64,000 nucleotides of DNA, from positions 1 to 64,000 of the forward strand of contig CACYSG010000007.1 of NCBI GenBank assembly GCA_902776955.1. Reading direction: 5' to 3'. A program made the position numbers and the translations under genes. Within the stretch, counting starts at the first letter, position 1; every line of letters starts with the position of its first letter. Under the pieces are notes generated by a model. That model was not told the origin of the DNA. It did not search any database and saw only the letters and a program-made list of their open reading frames with translations. Positions 24,943-34,180 of the stretch are shown piece after piece. This DNA is from an uncultured Bacteroidales bacterium. GTDB taxonomy: Bacteria; Bacteroidota; Bacteroidia; Bacteroidales; Muribaculaceae.

Positions 24943-26133
24943 TTAGAAAATCTCGGTAATAACGACGTGAACCTTGTCTTCGTCGTTATTGTAGGGATTG
25001 AAGACGATCTCAAAGTTGAAGGCACCAGTCTTGTAAACGCCAGCGGGCCATGAATGGTCCCAATTGTGATCTTGAACAACCTTGAAACTGATGTCGTCAC
25101 CCTCTTGGAACCAACCGGCCTTGTTCAAACGGTAGATACCGTCATCACCCTTAACCATTTCGTTGCCCTCGTAGTAGGGGTCCCAGTCGGCTTCAAACAG
25201 GTTGGGGGTACCGGCAACGGTGTAAACGTGCTCGATGACACCGGCCTTGGTCAGCGTGCAGGTAATGTGTTCTTCACCTTCCTCAACCTCGGGCTTGAAA
25301 GTGATGACGATGGTATAGACGCCTTCCTCGGCTACTTCAACAACATGGTTGTTGCCCATGCCGGCGGGATACTCATACACGCCCCAGTCGTGGTTGCCCA
25401 CAATCTTGAACTCGAAGTTCCCGGTCAGGTTGACGCCCGTCTTGGTCAAGGTGTAAACGCCATAATCACTCATAACCATGTTGTTGTTATTATCGGCGGG
25501 ATCCCAGTCGCTGCCAAAGACGCTCTCGGTACCAGCAACGGTGTAAACCATCTCGGAAACGGGCCACGTGCCGTTCAGCAGGAAGTTGATCAGGCTGGTC
25601 ACGTCGCTGATGTTCACAGTGCCATCCAAGTTGCAGTCGGCAGTAGCAGTAGCGCTCTGGTCGGTCATCATGATGTTGATAAGAGCAGTCACATCCGAGA
25701 CGTTGACATGGGTGTCGTAATTCACGTCACCACGAGGCGCATCGCCTTCAATCTTGAATTTCATGTTCGCCTCGTCAAAGGTGAAGGTATACTCCAGACC
25801 ATAACCATGGAATACGTAGGCATCGCTGGTATGAGCAAATTGGGTGCTGTGCTCGACACCTTCCACAACGGTCACGTTACCGTTCGTGGGACCAATACGG
25901 TAATTGTCGTTGAAGACGTCCCAATCAGCATCCAGTTGGGTGGCAAATACAAACCATACATCGCCCGTAAGGACGGTCTTGTAGGTGTAGACGCCATTGT
26001 CGTAGGTCATTTGCACACCGGCGTCGGGTTGCCAGTCGCCAAAGGGGGCAGTACCCACAATGTACATTTCTGCATTAGCATTGATGCCAATCAAGGCCAT
26101 CATCATCGATAAAAACAGCGTTACTTTTTTCAT
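24943..26133 (-). CDS. secreted SusE/F-like protein with internal dockerin pair
   Basis: From MKKVTLFLSMMMALIGINANA (signal peptide) the 396-aa product has three similar beta-sandwich units. They read MYIVGTAPFGDWQPDAGVQM, VYTVAGTESVFGSDWDPAD and VYTVAGTPNLFEADWDPYYE, the pattern of SusE/SusF starch-binding modules. A dockerin-like pair (GDVNYDTHVNVSDVTALINI; NLDGTVNISDVTSLINF, about residues 135-185) lies between the first and second units rather than at the end. A glycan-binding role is inferred. The earlier in-frame Met at 26184 gives no signal peptide. Confidence 0.75.
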   Translation of the reverse strand: MKKVTLFLSMMMALIGINANAEMYIVGTAPFGDWQPDAGVQMTYDNGVYTYKTVLTGDVWFVFATQLDADWDVFNDNYRIGPTNGNVTVVEGVEHSTQFAHTSDAYVFHGYGLEYTFTFDEANMKFKIEGDAPRGDVNYDTHVNVSDVTALINIMMTDQSATATADCNLDGTVNISDVTSLINFLLNGTWPVSEMVYTVAGTESVFGSDWDPADNNNNMVMSDYGVYTLTKTGVNLTGNFEFKIVGNHDWGVYEYPAGMGNNHVVEVAEEGVYTIVITFKPEVEEGEEHITCTLTKAGVIEHVYTVAGTPNLFEADWDPYYEGNEMVKGDDGIYRLNKAGWFQEGDDISFKVVQDHNWDHSWPAGVYKTGAFNFEIVFNPYNNDEDKVHVVITEIF

Positions 26134-26613
26134 TGTTAGTTTGATGATTAAATAATAAGTTAAACAATAAGGTTTATTACTCAAACCTGAAACTCTAAAA
26201 GCCGTACAAAATAAGTAATAATTCTTTATTTTTGATATCTAAATTAACAACTTTTTCTAAAATTTGCGCAATCGCTTGCACTTAGCCGGCAGGCCATGTG
26301 CCTGAACAATTACTTGTCGAACGGAAATTGGCATGATGAGGCTATTGCAAAACTAATGTCTCATTTTGTTGTATGAAAACAGTGTGGAGCATTGATGCAT
26401 CGGGGGGGCGGCTCTTCTGGATGCCTAAAAAATTTTGGAGCCTTGGCGTGGGGTCCTGTGTGGTAATTGATAAATGGGTTGTCTAAATATTTGTACATCC
26501 CATTAAGAATTACTATATTTGCAGCGGATTATTATATACTCTTGACAAATATGTTAGGATGATAATTAGAGTTTATTAGTATATGTGTATTAACTAAAAG
26601 AGGTTACATTATT
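26134..26613. other. divergent promoter region
   Basis: This AT-rich spacer lies between divergent secreted-protein genes. It holds the plus-strand promoter listed at 26490 and should hold the minus-strand one. A G-run (CGGGGGGGCGG) occurs near 26400. No gene or RNA seen. Confidence 0.5.
26490..26521 (+). promoter_or_regulatory. Bacteroidota promoter
   Basis: TTTG at 26490 and TATATTTG at 26514, 20 nt apart, about 90 nt before the gene at 26614. Textbook -33/-7 form. Confidence 0.7.
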
Positions 26614-27381
26614 ATGAAGAAATTTTTATCACTATTCGCACTTTCCCTGCTGACGATTTCGGCAGGGGCTGTTACCGACCTGAGCCAGGCCAACGCTCTG
26701 CAAGATGACGAGAACTTTACCTTTAACGGCAACGCCGTTGTTACCGTCTGCAGGAATAACTACGTGTTCTTGCGCGACGAGAGCGGCTTTGGCATGATTT
26801 CGGGCGTTCAAGGTACTTTTGAGAACGGCCAGGTGCTGAACTCGGGTTGGTCTGCCACCAAGACCAGCAACAACGGTTGGGCTTGGTTCGCCCAAGCAAG
26901 CGGCCTGAGTGCCAGCGGCGAGACCAACACCGCCCTGGCTGCGGCCATCGTTCCCTACAGCATCGATGAAAGCTTGCTCAATGCTTATGTTTGCATCCAG
27001 AATCAGGCACCCAGTTTCTTCCCTGCCCGCAAATTTACGCTGCCTGACGGCTCGAAAATTGCTAAGACCGAAAGCTTGTGGGCCGGTAATGCTGATGCTA
27101 CCACAGGCAATTACAATGTCTATGGTGTTATTGTCAAGATTGGCGACGAATTGATGTTCAATATCCTTGATTACGAGGATTATGTTGAGCCTATCGAAAT
27201 CATCCGTGGTGACGCGAACGGCGACGGCATCGTCAACATCAGCGATGTGACCCTGCTGATCAACGCCGTCCTCAACGACGACTTCAGCACCATCAACATA
27301 GCCAATTCCGACATGGACGAGAACGAAGCCATCAACGTCTCGGACGTTACCGCCCTGATCGCTATTGTGATGAACAACTAA
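26614..27381 (+). CDS. secreted protein with OB-like domain and dockerin tail
   Basis: The 255-aa product has a signal peptide (MKKFLSLFALSLLTISAGA). A domain of about 160 residues reads FTFNGNAVVTVCRNNYVFLRDESGFGMISG, the style of OB-fold nucleic-acid or sugar-binding domains found in Bacteroidota secreted proteins. The C-terminal 60 residues are a dockerin-like pair (GDANGDGIVNISDVTLLINA; MDENEAINVSDVTALIAI). A clear promoter precedes it and a hairpin follows. Function unknown. Confidence 0.75.
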   Translation: MKKFLSLFALSLLTISAGAVTDLSQANALQDDENFTFNGNAVVTVCRNNYVFLRDESGFGMISGVQGTFENGQVLNSGWSATKTSNNGWAWFAQASGLSASGETNTALAAAIVPYSIDESLLNAYVCIQNQAPSFFPARKFTLPDGSKIAKTESLWAGNADATTGNYNVYGVIVKIGDELMFNILDYEDYVEPIEIIRGDANGDGIVNISDVTLLINAVLNDDFSTINIANSDMDENEAINVSDVTALIAIVMNN

Positions 27382-27444
27382 GTATGCGTGCTACTACCCG
27401 CAGTTTAGGGTTTAGCGAGGCATCCGCCTGTTAAAGCCCTCAAG

Positions 27445-27492
27445 TGAACTGCACCCCAAAAGTTTTGTGTCTAACTTTTGGGGTGCAGTTCA
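27445..27492. repeat. 48-nt perfect-arm hairpin, IS-end-like
   Basis: TGAACTGCACCCCAAAAGTT and its exact reverse complement are separated by 8 nt. The arm resembles IS3/IS150-group transposon ends (about CTGCACCCCAAAAGTT-AGACA). It may serve as a terminator for the gene ending at 27381, or be a minimal transposon relic. Confidence 0.7.
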
Positions 27493-27599
27493 AGTACGCG
27501 GAAACCAATTAGTTCAATTGGACGTAATTCGTAGTTTTTGATGAGACGAACGGCCACGCCAAGGCGAGGCAAGGTTACGGGGGCGTTGTCGGCGGCTGG

Positions 27600-29057
27600 T
27601 TATTGGGCATTCAGCATCTGGTTGACTAGGGCGGTCACGTCGGTGACGTTGATATTGCCGTCGCCGTTGACATCGCAGTAGGCGGGAATACCCTCATCGG
27701 CGCTGAGCATCATATTGACGACGCTGGTCAAGTCGCTGACGCTGATGGAGCCGTCGCCGTTGATGTCGCCAGGACCGGCACCGATAAACGGCACGATGCG
27801 GTAAAACCAACTCCATTCGGGGTGATTGCGATAGGCTTCCAGCGACTCGTTAGGCACAAACAGCGTTGCGTTCTCGTAAATATATCCCGAAGCGCCTTCT
27901 TCGTTATTGTTGAAAGGCATATCAGCCTCCGGCGGAACAATTCCTCGGCAAATCACCTTTGTCAAGCCGACGCAACCACTGAAAGCGGATCTGCCCACCC
28001 AGGTCACCGATGCGGGAATATCAACCTCGGTGAGCGCCATGCAATCGGCGAAAGCTTCGGCGCCAATCCATTCAAGGCCCTCGTTAAGTGTAACACTCGC
28101 CAGGTTATCACATCTGGCGAAGGCAGCGTCGCCGATGGTGTCACAAGACGAGGGCATCGTCACTTCGGTCAAACTGTGACACTGAACGAATGCACCGGCA
28201 CCGATGCAAGAGACATTGTCGGGAATCTTTATTTCGTTCAACTCATCACACAGAGCGAAAGCACCTTCTCCAATGAAAGTAACATTGTCGGGGATTGTGA
28301 TACTGGATATGTTCGTCAAGTAAAAGGCACATTTCCCTATCGTGTCCAACGTGTTGGGCAACTGGATGTTGGTCAAATCGCATTCCTGAAAAGCATAGTC
28401 ATTGATTGCCGCAACGGTATAGGTCTTGCCTTTATATTCAACGGTGGCAGGAATGACTAAATCACCATAATAGCATGGATTGGCAGTAGACACATGATCC
28501 ATCCAGTTCCATTCAGGGTCGTCGGAGGTGATGTTTCCCCAAAATGGGTCAAACACGCTGCAGGGGTCTATCGTGAGCTTTGAAACAGCAACCGACGATT
28601 CATCAAGAATACGATAATAGATGTCATTAACATTAAAGTCATAGTAGCGCTGATAATGCCCCATTGGGAAACGGTTGAAATAGAAACTTTCCTTGACCGT
28701 ATCACTCGGTAATTTGTTCTCGGCCACAGCATAAACTTCTACCCAGCCCCATGCCGACTCCTGAAGCACAATCGCATTCCACTCGGGCATAAAGTCTTTC
28801 CAGTCCTGTTTATAAACAGTGCCATCCCAGTCATCAGTATACTCATACCTGTAGTGAAGGACCACGTCGGCTTCATCGGTATTCTCAAACTCGATGGAAC
28901 ACCAATCATAGTACCTGAGATCAAACCCATCTTCTGGTACACAAATATAACGTTGACGAATGATGGGAGGCGATGTCTGCGCCTGACTGTTCTGCGCAAT
29001 AACGTCAACACTTGCCAGCATAACCAGCAACAAAGTGAAAAGTAATCTCTGTTTCAT
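27600..29057 (-). CDS. BspA-like leucine-rich (LRR_5) secreted protein with dockerin tail
   Basis: From MKQRLLFTLLLVMLASVDVIA the 485-aa product has a signal peptide and an N-terminal beta region with many aromatic residues. At least six LRR_5/BspA repeats follow (AINDYAFQECDLTNIQLPNT; FIGEGAFALCDELNEIKIPD; WIGAEAFADCMALTEVDIPA), about residues 230-385. The C-terminus is a dockerin-like pair (GDINGDGSISVSDLTSVVNM; DVNGDGNINVTDVTALVNQM). BspA repeats commonly mediate adhesion. The in-frame Met at 29129 lies upstream of the signal peptide and is not used. Confidence 0.85.
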   Translation of the reverse strand: MKQRLLFTLLLVMLASVDVIAQNSQAQTSPPIIRQRYICVPEDGFDLRYYDWCSIEFENTDEADVVLHYRYEYTDDWDGTVYKQDWKDFMPEWNAIVLQESAWGWVEVYAVAENKLPSDTVKESFYFNRFPMGHYQRYYDFNVNDIYYRILDESSVAVSKLTIDPCSVFDPFWGNITSDDPEWNWMDHVSTANPCYYGDLVIPATVEYKGKTYTVAAINDYAFQECDLTNIQLPNTLDTIGKCAFYLTNISSITIPDNVTFIGEGAFALCDELNEIKIPDNVSCIGAGAFVQCHSLTEVTMPSSCDTIGDAAFARCDNLASVTLNEGLEWIGAEAFADCMALTEVDIPASVTWVGRSAFSGCVGLTKVICRGIVPPEADMPFNNNEEGASGYIYENATLFVPNESLEAYRNHPEWSWFYRIVPFIGAGPGDINGDGSISVSDLTSVVNMMLSADEGIPAYCDVNGDGNINVTDVTALVNQMLNAQ

Positions 29058-29233
29058 AATTGGAAATATTAGGGTCGTGAATAATATATGTTGTACAAGA
29101 CAGACCTGCCGGTCTATTTCAATTCGCACAAAGACACAATACCTTATTTCAAGGGCAAGACGCCAAAAGCCTACTCTTCTACTAAAATAGCCCCAAAAAT
29201 TGACAATTTCGGGCTAAAAAAGAAAATTTTGTG

Positions 29234-31663
29234 TTACAACGAGTCGGGGACGGCCAAGGGCTCATCAAGCTTCTCCTTGGGGTCAATGTCGTCGGTGAGC
29301 GGGATGAAGAGGGAATCCTCGTCAAACTCCATCATCGTGGAGTCAAACTCCTCGATCGGGACAAGAGCCGAGCAGCCCGAGTAGAGGGCGGCATCGATAG
29401 GCTCCTTGGCGGGCGCGAAACGACGGTGGTACTTCTGGAACTGCGGGTCGCTCAAGACAAGCTGCAGGAAGCGGCCGCAGATGGGCAAGGCCGTACGGCT
29501 GCCCTGTCCGAGGGCGCCCCAGCGGAAGTGTATCTGCCTGTACTCGCCACCGACCCATGAGCCGCACACCAGTCCGGGCGAGACGGCGACAAACCAAGCG
29601 TCGGCATGGCGGTTGCTCGTTCCGGTCTTACCGCCCAGGTCCACGTCATACAGCGGCCGCGTGATGTATCCGTTCAGCGCCATCGCCGTGCCTCCGGCAT
29701 CGGTACGGCACGCCATGAGCATCTGCTGCATGAGCCATGCCGAGCGGTAGGACATGGCCTGGCGGTGGTGGTCGGGAGCACGGTAAATCTCGTTACCGTC
29801 GCGGTCCACGATGCGGGAAACGATGACCGGCTCATGCATCATACCGTCGTTGACCACGGTGCAATAGGAATTGACGAGTTCCATCAGGTCCACGTCGCTG
29901 GCACCCAACGAGAGCGCCGGCTTGGGATCCATGGGAGAGTTGATGCCCATGTCGCGGGCAAGCCGGGCGATTTCGCTGAAACCCACCTCACGGGCGACGC
30001 GCACGGTAACGCTGTTGATACTCTGAGCAAACGCGCCGCGCAGGGTCATCTCCGACCCGCTGAAGGTGCCGTTGGCGTTCGTTGGCCGCCAATGTTCCAT
30101 TTCTTGCTTGTCCTCGTTATAGACCAGCGTGTCGATATACTCGTCGAGGCGGCGGTCACAGGGCACGAGGCCACGCTCCATCGCCATGGCATAGACAAAG
30201 AGCTTGAAGGTCGAGCCGGGCTGGTGCTTAGCGCGCACCTTGTCATACTTCCACGTGTCGAAGTCCACGTCGCCCACCCAGGCCTTGACATGGCCGTTCT
30301 CGGGCTCCATGGCAATGAAGCCGCAGTGCATGAAGTGCAGCATATAGCGCACCGAGTCGAGCGAACTCATCTCCATATAGAGCGAGTCGTTCTCGTAGTC
30401 GAACAAGTGCACCATGTGGGGCTGGTTCATGTAGTAGTTGACCGAGTCGAGGTCATTGGGATAGCGGGCGAGCAATTCGTGGTAGATGGGCGTGTTGCGG
30501 GCCTTGTCCTCGACAAAGTTGGCAATAGGCTGGTTGTTATCGTCGAGCCAGCAGTCCCGATCGCCCCAGTGGCTCCTGAAGTTCTGCTGGACAATCTTCA
30601 TCTTCTCGCTGACGGCCTGCTCGGCATACTCCTGCATCTTGCTGTCGAGCGTGGTGTAAATCTTGAGTCCGTCGCGCTCGAGGTCGAGTTTGAGGCCCTG
30701 TTGCTTGGCGATTTCCTCTATCTCGCGGGCGACAGCCTCACGGAAGTAGGGAGCAACACCGTCATAGTTGGCCTCGATGGTGTATTTCAGGTCGATGGGC
30801 AACGACGACACCGAGTCATACTGCTGCTGGGTGAGGTCCTTGAGGTTGAGCATATTGCGCAGCACCTGGTTGCGGCGCCGCAGGCTGTTCTTGGGGTTGA
30901 TGCGCGGATTATAGGTGCTGGTGGCCTTGAGCAGGCCGACGAGCACGGCACTCTCCTCGAGTTTGAGCTTGCGTGGCGTGGTCTTGAAATAGGTGTTGGC
31001 CGCAGTCTTGATGCCGTAGGCATTGCTGCCGAAGTCCACCGTGTTGGCGTACATCTCGAGGATTTCCTGCTTGGAGTAGAACATCTCGAGCTTGGTGGCG
31101 ATAATCCACTCCTTGCTCTTCATGATGAGCATCTTCACACCGGGGATGTAGCCGAGCAGGCCCGTGGAATAGTCGCTGCGGGTGCGGAACATGTTCTTCA
31201 CCAGCTGCTGGGTGATGGTGCTGGCACCGCGGGGACGGCCGTGGAAAATCATATCCTTGACGGCGGCGCCCAGGCCGCTGAAGTCGATGCCATGGTGGCT
31301 GTAGAAGCGCTCGTCCTCGGTATCGATGAGGACCTTGAAGAATTCAGGGTTGATCGAGTCATAGGGGACGGGGGTGCGGTTCTCGTCATAGTATTTGCCG
31401 ATAGTCTTGCCGTCGGCGCTGTAGAGGTAACTGGCCTCGGGGTTGCGGGGGTGCATGATGCTGTAGGTGCTGGGCGACTTGCCGAAGAGCCACAGCAGGT
31501 TGACATCGACCGCAACGAGGTATAACAGGAACAGGACGATGAACGTTGCCAGGCCAACCAGGATGCGGACCCACCAGGGACGTCCGCGGTATAGCCCCTT
31601 GTACCATAACTTGAAACGACGCCAGTTGCGCGTGATGATATTGCCTGATTGTTTCTCGCTCAT
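29234..31663 (-). CDS. bifunctional penicillin-binding protein 1A
   Basis: The 809-aa enzyme polymerises and cross-links peptidoglycan. It has a cytoplasmic tail, one membrane helix at about residues 33-53, and a family 51 transglycosylase domain (EDERFYSHHGIDF with the catalytic glutamate; GASTITQQLVKN). The transpeptidase domain has SxxK in HQPGSTFKLFVYA (about 480), SxN in QSINSVTV and KTG in DLGGKTGTSNRHA (about 672). All catalytic motifs are intact. It follows the glycosyltransferase gene by 44 nt on the same strand, so the two probably share a promoter. Confidence 0.92.
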   Translation of the reverse strand: MSEKQSGNIITRNWRRFKLWYKGLYRGRPWWVRILVGLATFIVLFLLYLVAVDVNLLWLFGKSPSTYSIMHPRNPEASYLYSADGKTIGKYYDENRTPVPYDSINPEFFKVLIDTEDERFYSHHGIDFSGLGAAVKDMIFHGRPRGASTITQQLVKNMFRTRSDYSTGLLGYIPGVKMLIMKSKEWIIATKLEMFYSKQEILEMYANTVDFGSNAYGIKTAANTYFKTTPRKLKLEESAVLVGLLKATSTYNPRINPKNSLRRRNQVLRNMLNLKDLTQQQYDSVSSLPIDLKYTIEANYDGVAPYFREAVAREIEEIAKQQGLKLDLERDGLKIYTTLDSKMQEYAEQAVSEKMKIVQQNFRSHWGDRDCWLDDNNQPIANFVEDKARNTPIYHELLARYPNDLDSVNYYMNQPHMVHLFDYENDSLYMEMSSLDSVRYMLHFMHCGFIAMEPENGHVKAWVGDVDFDTWKYDKVRAKHQPGSTFKLFVYAMAMERGLVPCDRRLDEYIDTLVYNEDKQEMEHWRPTNANGTFSGSEMTLRGAFAQSINSVTVRVAREVGFSEIARLARDMGINSPMDPKPALSLGASDVDLMELVNSYCTVVNDGMMHEPVIVSRIVDRDGNEIYRAPDHHRQAMSYRSAWLMQQMLMACRTDAGGTAMALNGYITRPLYDVDLGGKTGTSNRHADAWFVAVSPGLVCGSWVGGEYRQIHFRWGALGQGSRTALPICGRFLQLVLSDPQFQKYHRRFAPAKEPIDAALYSGCSALVPIEEFDSTMMEFDEDSLFIPLTDDIDPKEKLDEPLAVPDSL

Positions 31664-31707
31664 GTGTCTGTAGTGTTTTTAAAGTCGTGTAACTAGGGGA
31701 AGGAGAC

Positions 31708-32463
31708 TCATTGCCTGTTGGCACTGCCTGCAATCCGCCGCTTGAGGTAGCGTGGGATGAAGCTCAGGTGGGCCATGGTCGCCTTCAAGGTGCCGTAGTG
31801 ACGGCACATGATGCGATATCGCTCCCACAGCGATGCGCGATGATGCCGCGTTGTCACTCCCTCGGCAAGGTAACTGATGATGGGCTGACGCCCTGCATAG
31901 GCATTGTCGGTCGATTTCTTCAGGACACGGATGCACCAGTCATAGTCGGCGCTGTATCGGTATCGCAGGTCGTAGGGCTGCGCCAGGTCACGCCTGACGA
32001 CAAACGCCTGATGACAAACCACCATGCCGTCAAGGAAGCTGTTAACCGTCAATCGCTTGGGTGCGGTGAGGTGTCTCCGTCCCACGACATCGCGCCGGGC
32101 ATCAACGAGCTGGGTTTGACCGTAGATGACACCGGGGTTGGCGGCGGCAAGGACGGCGAGGCGGGCAAGGACGGCAGCGTCGGCAAAGGCGTCACCCGCA
32201 TTAAGGAAAATCAGGTAACGTCCGCGCGCACGCGATATGCCCTTGTTCATGGCATCATACAACCCCTTGTCGGGCTCGCTGAACACCCTCAAGCCTGCAA
32301 TAGAAGCCTGCCTGACGATAGCGAGCGTATCGTCGCTGGATGCGCCATCGATGATGAGCATCTCGTAGTCACTACTCGACTGGCGCTGAACGCTCTCGAG
32401 GGTGGGAGCGATGACACTGGCGGCATTCCAGGTGACGGTGATGATAGAAAATAACGGATCCAT
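31708..32463 (-). CDS. family 2 glycosyltransferase
   Basis: The 251-aa enzyme (start MDPLFSIITVTWN) has the GT-A fold of family GT2. The nucleotide-binding N-terminus reads IITVTWNAASVIAPTLESVQRQ, then EMLIIDGASSDDT with the conserved aspartates and FSEPDKGLYDAMNKGISRARG. It lacks membrane helices. Close Bacteroidota relatives transfer sugars in surface-polysaccharide or LPS assembly; the acceptor is not known. Three upstream codons (MLG) give an alternative start at 32472. Confidence 0.85.
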   Translation of the reverse strand: MDPLFSIITVTWNAASVIAPTLESVQRQSSSDYEMLIIDGASSDDTLAIVRQASIAGLRVFSEPDKGLYDAMNKGISRARGRYLIFLNAGDAFADAAVLARLAVLAAANPGVIYGQTQLVDARRDVVGRRHLTAPKRLTVNSFLDGMVVCHQAFVVRRDLAQPYDLRYRYSADYDWCIRVLKKSTDNAYAGRQPIISYLAEGVTTRHHRASLWERYRIMCRHYGTLKATMAHLSFIPRYLKRRIAGSANRQ

Positions 32464-32491
32464 GCCTAGCAAAAAGTGGTTTTGTAGGACG

Positions 32492-32499
32492 CAAAATTA
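32492..32499 (-). promoter_or_regulatory. -7 element (TAATTTTG) for the glycosyltransferase
   Basis: Minus-strand TAATTTTG lies 29 nt before the start at 32463. Confidence 0.55.
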
Positions 32500-32569
32500 C
32501 AGTTTTTTGATGAAATTTACAATCAATCGCACATTTTTTACGTTAATATGCATAAAAGGAGATAATAAA

Positions 32570-33061
32570 ATGAGGTTTTACAAGACACTTGCCGCGCTGG
32601 CAGCCGCGGCCGCGCTGGTGACACTAGGCGGCTGTGATCACATCGATAACAAGTCGGTACCCAACTTCGGGGTGCGCATCGACCTGGGCAACTATGCCCT
32701 GTGGAGCACCTACGGCGTCAACGGCATGGGCGATTTCCGCATCTTTGACCGCGAGAAACACCTGCCGTCCAATTTCCCGTATAATGTGAACACCTACACT
32801 GGCTATGGAGGGGTCCTGCTGATGATGGGACTTGACTACCCGATGGCCTATGACCTGTCGTGCCCGGTGGAGGCCAGCCAGAGCGTAATCCTCTCGATCG
32901 ACGCCGGCAACCTCGAGGCCGTGTGCTCGCGATGCGGCTCGCGCTTCAACCCGCTGACCGGAGCCGGAGGCCCCGTGAGCGGCGTCGCCATCAAGAACAA
33001 GGTAGGCATGCGCCAGTACCGTGTGCTGCCCAGTTCAGGCGGCTTTGTCATCACCAACTGA
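32570..33061 (+). CDS. Rieske-like lipoprotein lacking the histidine ligands
   Basis: A strong ribosome-binding site (AAAGGAG) sets the start at MRFYKTLAALAAA. The 163-aa product has a lipoprotein signal with lipobox LGGC (Cys about 23). The second half has the shape of a Rieske domain: YDLSCPVEASQSVILSI, then CSRCGSRFNPLTGAGGPVSG and a closing YRVLPSSGGFVI strand. The CxH and CxxH pairs that hold a Rieske [2Fe-2S] cluster are reduced to a lone Cys and CxxC, with no histidine nearby. It probably binds no standard Rieske cluster. Its role is unknown. Confidence 0.65.
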   Translation: MRFYKTLAALAAAAALVTLGGCDHIDNKSVPNFGVRIDLGNYALWSTYGVNGMGDFRIFDREKHLPSNFPYNVNTYTGYGGVLLMMGLDYPMAYDLSCPVEASQSVILSIDAGNLEAVCSRCGSRFNPLTGAGGPVSGVAIKNKVGMRQYRVLPSSGGFVITN

Positions 33062-33542
33062 GGTTCCACACAACCGACCTGATTTTTTTGAAATGTTCCA
33101 CGCGCGAGGGACCCTTTCTTGACGGCTATTTGGAGGGGCAAATCCACAAATTTAGTAAAATGCGGCCTTCGGGTTGCATTTTGCAATTTTCAGAGGCATT
33201 TCAGTTCACTCGGAGCACATTTTTTGTAGCAAAAATTCAAAAAATAAGTCTTATAGGATGCCATTTATTGTTAAAAAGTGTAAACTTTTTCATTTTTAAT
33301 TTCCAAAATTTAAACAATCCGACCCTCCGTTAGGCCCCATAGGCAGGGGAATTGCGTGGAACAATTCGCCAAAAACGCGAAAAACGCCAAATGTTTACAA
33401 GTGTTTAAGAAGTTTGGCCACGTTGGCGGTTTGGGGTACCTTTGCCACGCAAACCAGGGCGTACGGCATCGAAATCGTTCTTGATGCCCTTGACGAAAAG
33501 GCCGCCGATGAGCGGATTTTCCAGTCCACTAAAATAATTATT
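33062..33542. other. intergenic region with hairpins and promoter
   Basis: No gene seen. A stem AAAATGCGGCC / GGGTTGCATTTT with a TTC loop (33157-33182) and AAAAAGT / ACTTTTT followed by a T-rich tract (33273-33290) could end transcription of the lipoprotein gene. The promoter of the NlpC gene lies at 33413-33444. Confidence 0.5.
33413..33444 (+). promoter_or_regulatory. Bacteroidota promoter for the NlpC/P60 gene
   Basis: TTTG at 33413 and TACCTTTG at 33437, spacing 20 nt, about 100 nt before the start at 33543. Confidence 0.65.
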
Positions 33543-34076
33543 ATGAGTTTTATCAAAAGTAAAATAAGTTTATCAGCATTATTCGTATTATTAGCAATCA
33601 CCTTTACCGGATTGTCGTCCAACGCTCAGCGACTGGAGTCGCGTAAGCCGGGCACCGTACTCGAACAGCTCGAGCAGAATAGCCGCAACAGCATCGTAGA
33701 TCAGGTTATCAATTACGCCTACCGTTTCCGCGGTACGCCTTATCGTTACGGAGCAATGTCGCCCCGTGGCTTTGACTGTTCAGGTTTCACCAGCTATGTG
33801 TTCAAGCGTTTCGGCATCGAGCTCGATCGCTCGTCGCGTGGTCAGATCTTTGACGGCGTGCGCGTGAAGAAGAACGAGCTCCAGCCCGGTGACCTGGTGT
33901 TCTTCCAGGGCCGTTCGGGACGCGGTGGCGTGGGCCACGTGGGCATCGTCACCAAGGTCAACGAGGACAACACGTTCCACTTCATCCACTCGGCATGCAG
34001 CAGCGGTGTTACCGAGAGCAAGAATACCGAGTCCTACTACAGCCGCCGTTACGTCGGCGCCTGCAGGGTACTGTAA
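33543..34076 (+). CDS. NlpC/P60 peptidoglycan endopeptidase
   Basis: The 177-aa product starts MSFIKSKISLSALFVLLAIT (signal peptide) and is a single NlpC/P60 domain, which cuts peptide stems of peptidoglycan. The catalytic cysteine is in RGFDCSGFTSYVF. The histidine is in GVGHVGIVTKV and the third polar residue in FHFIHSACSSGV. The upstream in-frame Met at 33414 lies before the promoter and is not used. Small size with no SH3 domain is usual for Bacteroidota members. Confidence 0.9.
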   Translation: MSFIKSKISLSALFVLLAITFTGLSSNAQRLESRKPGTVLEQLEQNSRNSIVDQVINYAYRFRGTPYRYGAMSPRGFDCSGFTSYVFKRFGIELDRSSRGQIFDGVRVKKNELQPGDLVFFQGRSGRGGVGHVGIVTKVNEDNTFHFIHSACSSGVTESKNTESYYSRRYVGACRVL

Positions 34077-34180
34077 CAATAACAAACCACAATTCAATAA
34101 GCAAACCACAGCGTGCGCCCCATCCACTGGAGCGCACGCTTGCTATATAACCCACCAGTGTCCGGTAAAATGCGAAAAAT

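Noticed and set aside
29606..31525. 639-codon open frame on the plus strand
   Set aside because: It is antisense to the intact PBP1A gene, whose catalytic motifs are all present; the frame is a by-product of GC-rich codon use. The same applies to long antisense frames over hsdR, the HD protein, acyl-CoA synthetase, gltX and the efflux permease.
32402..32569. Longer N-terminus for the Rieske-like lipoprotein
   Set aside because: The extension is antisense to the glycosyltransferase start and would bury the lipoprotein signal; AAAGGAG precedes the chosen ATG.
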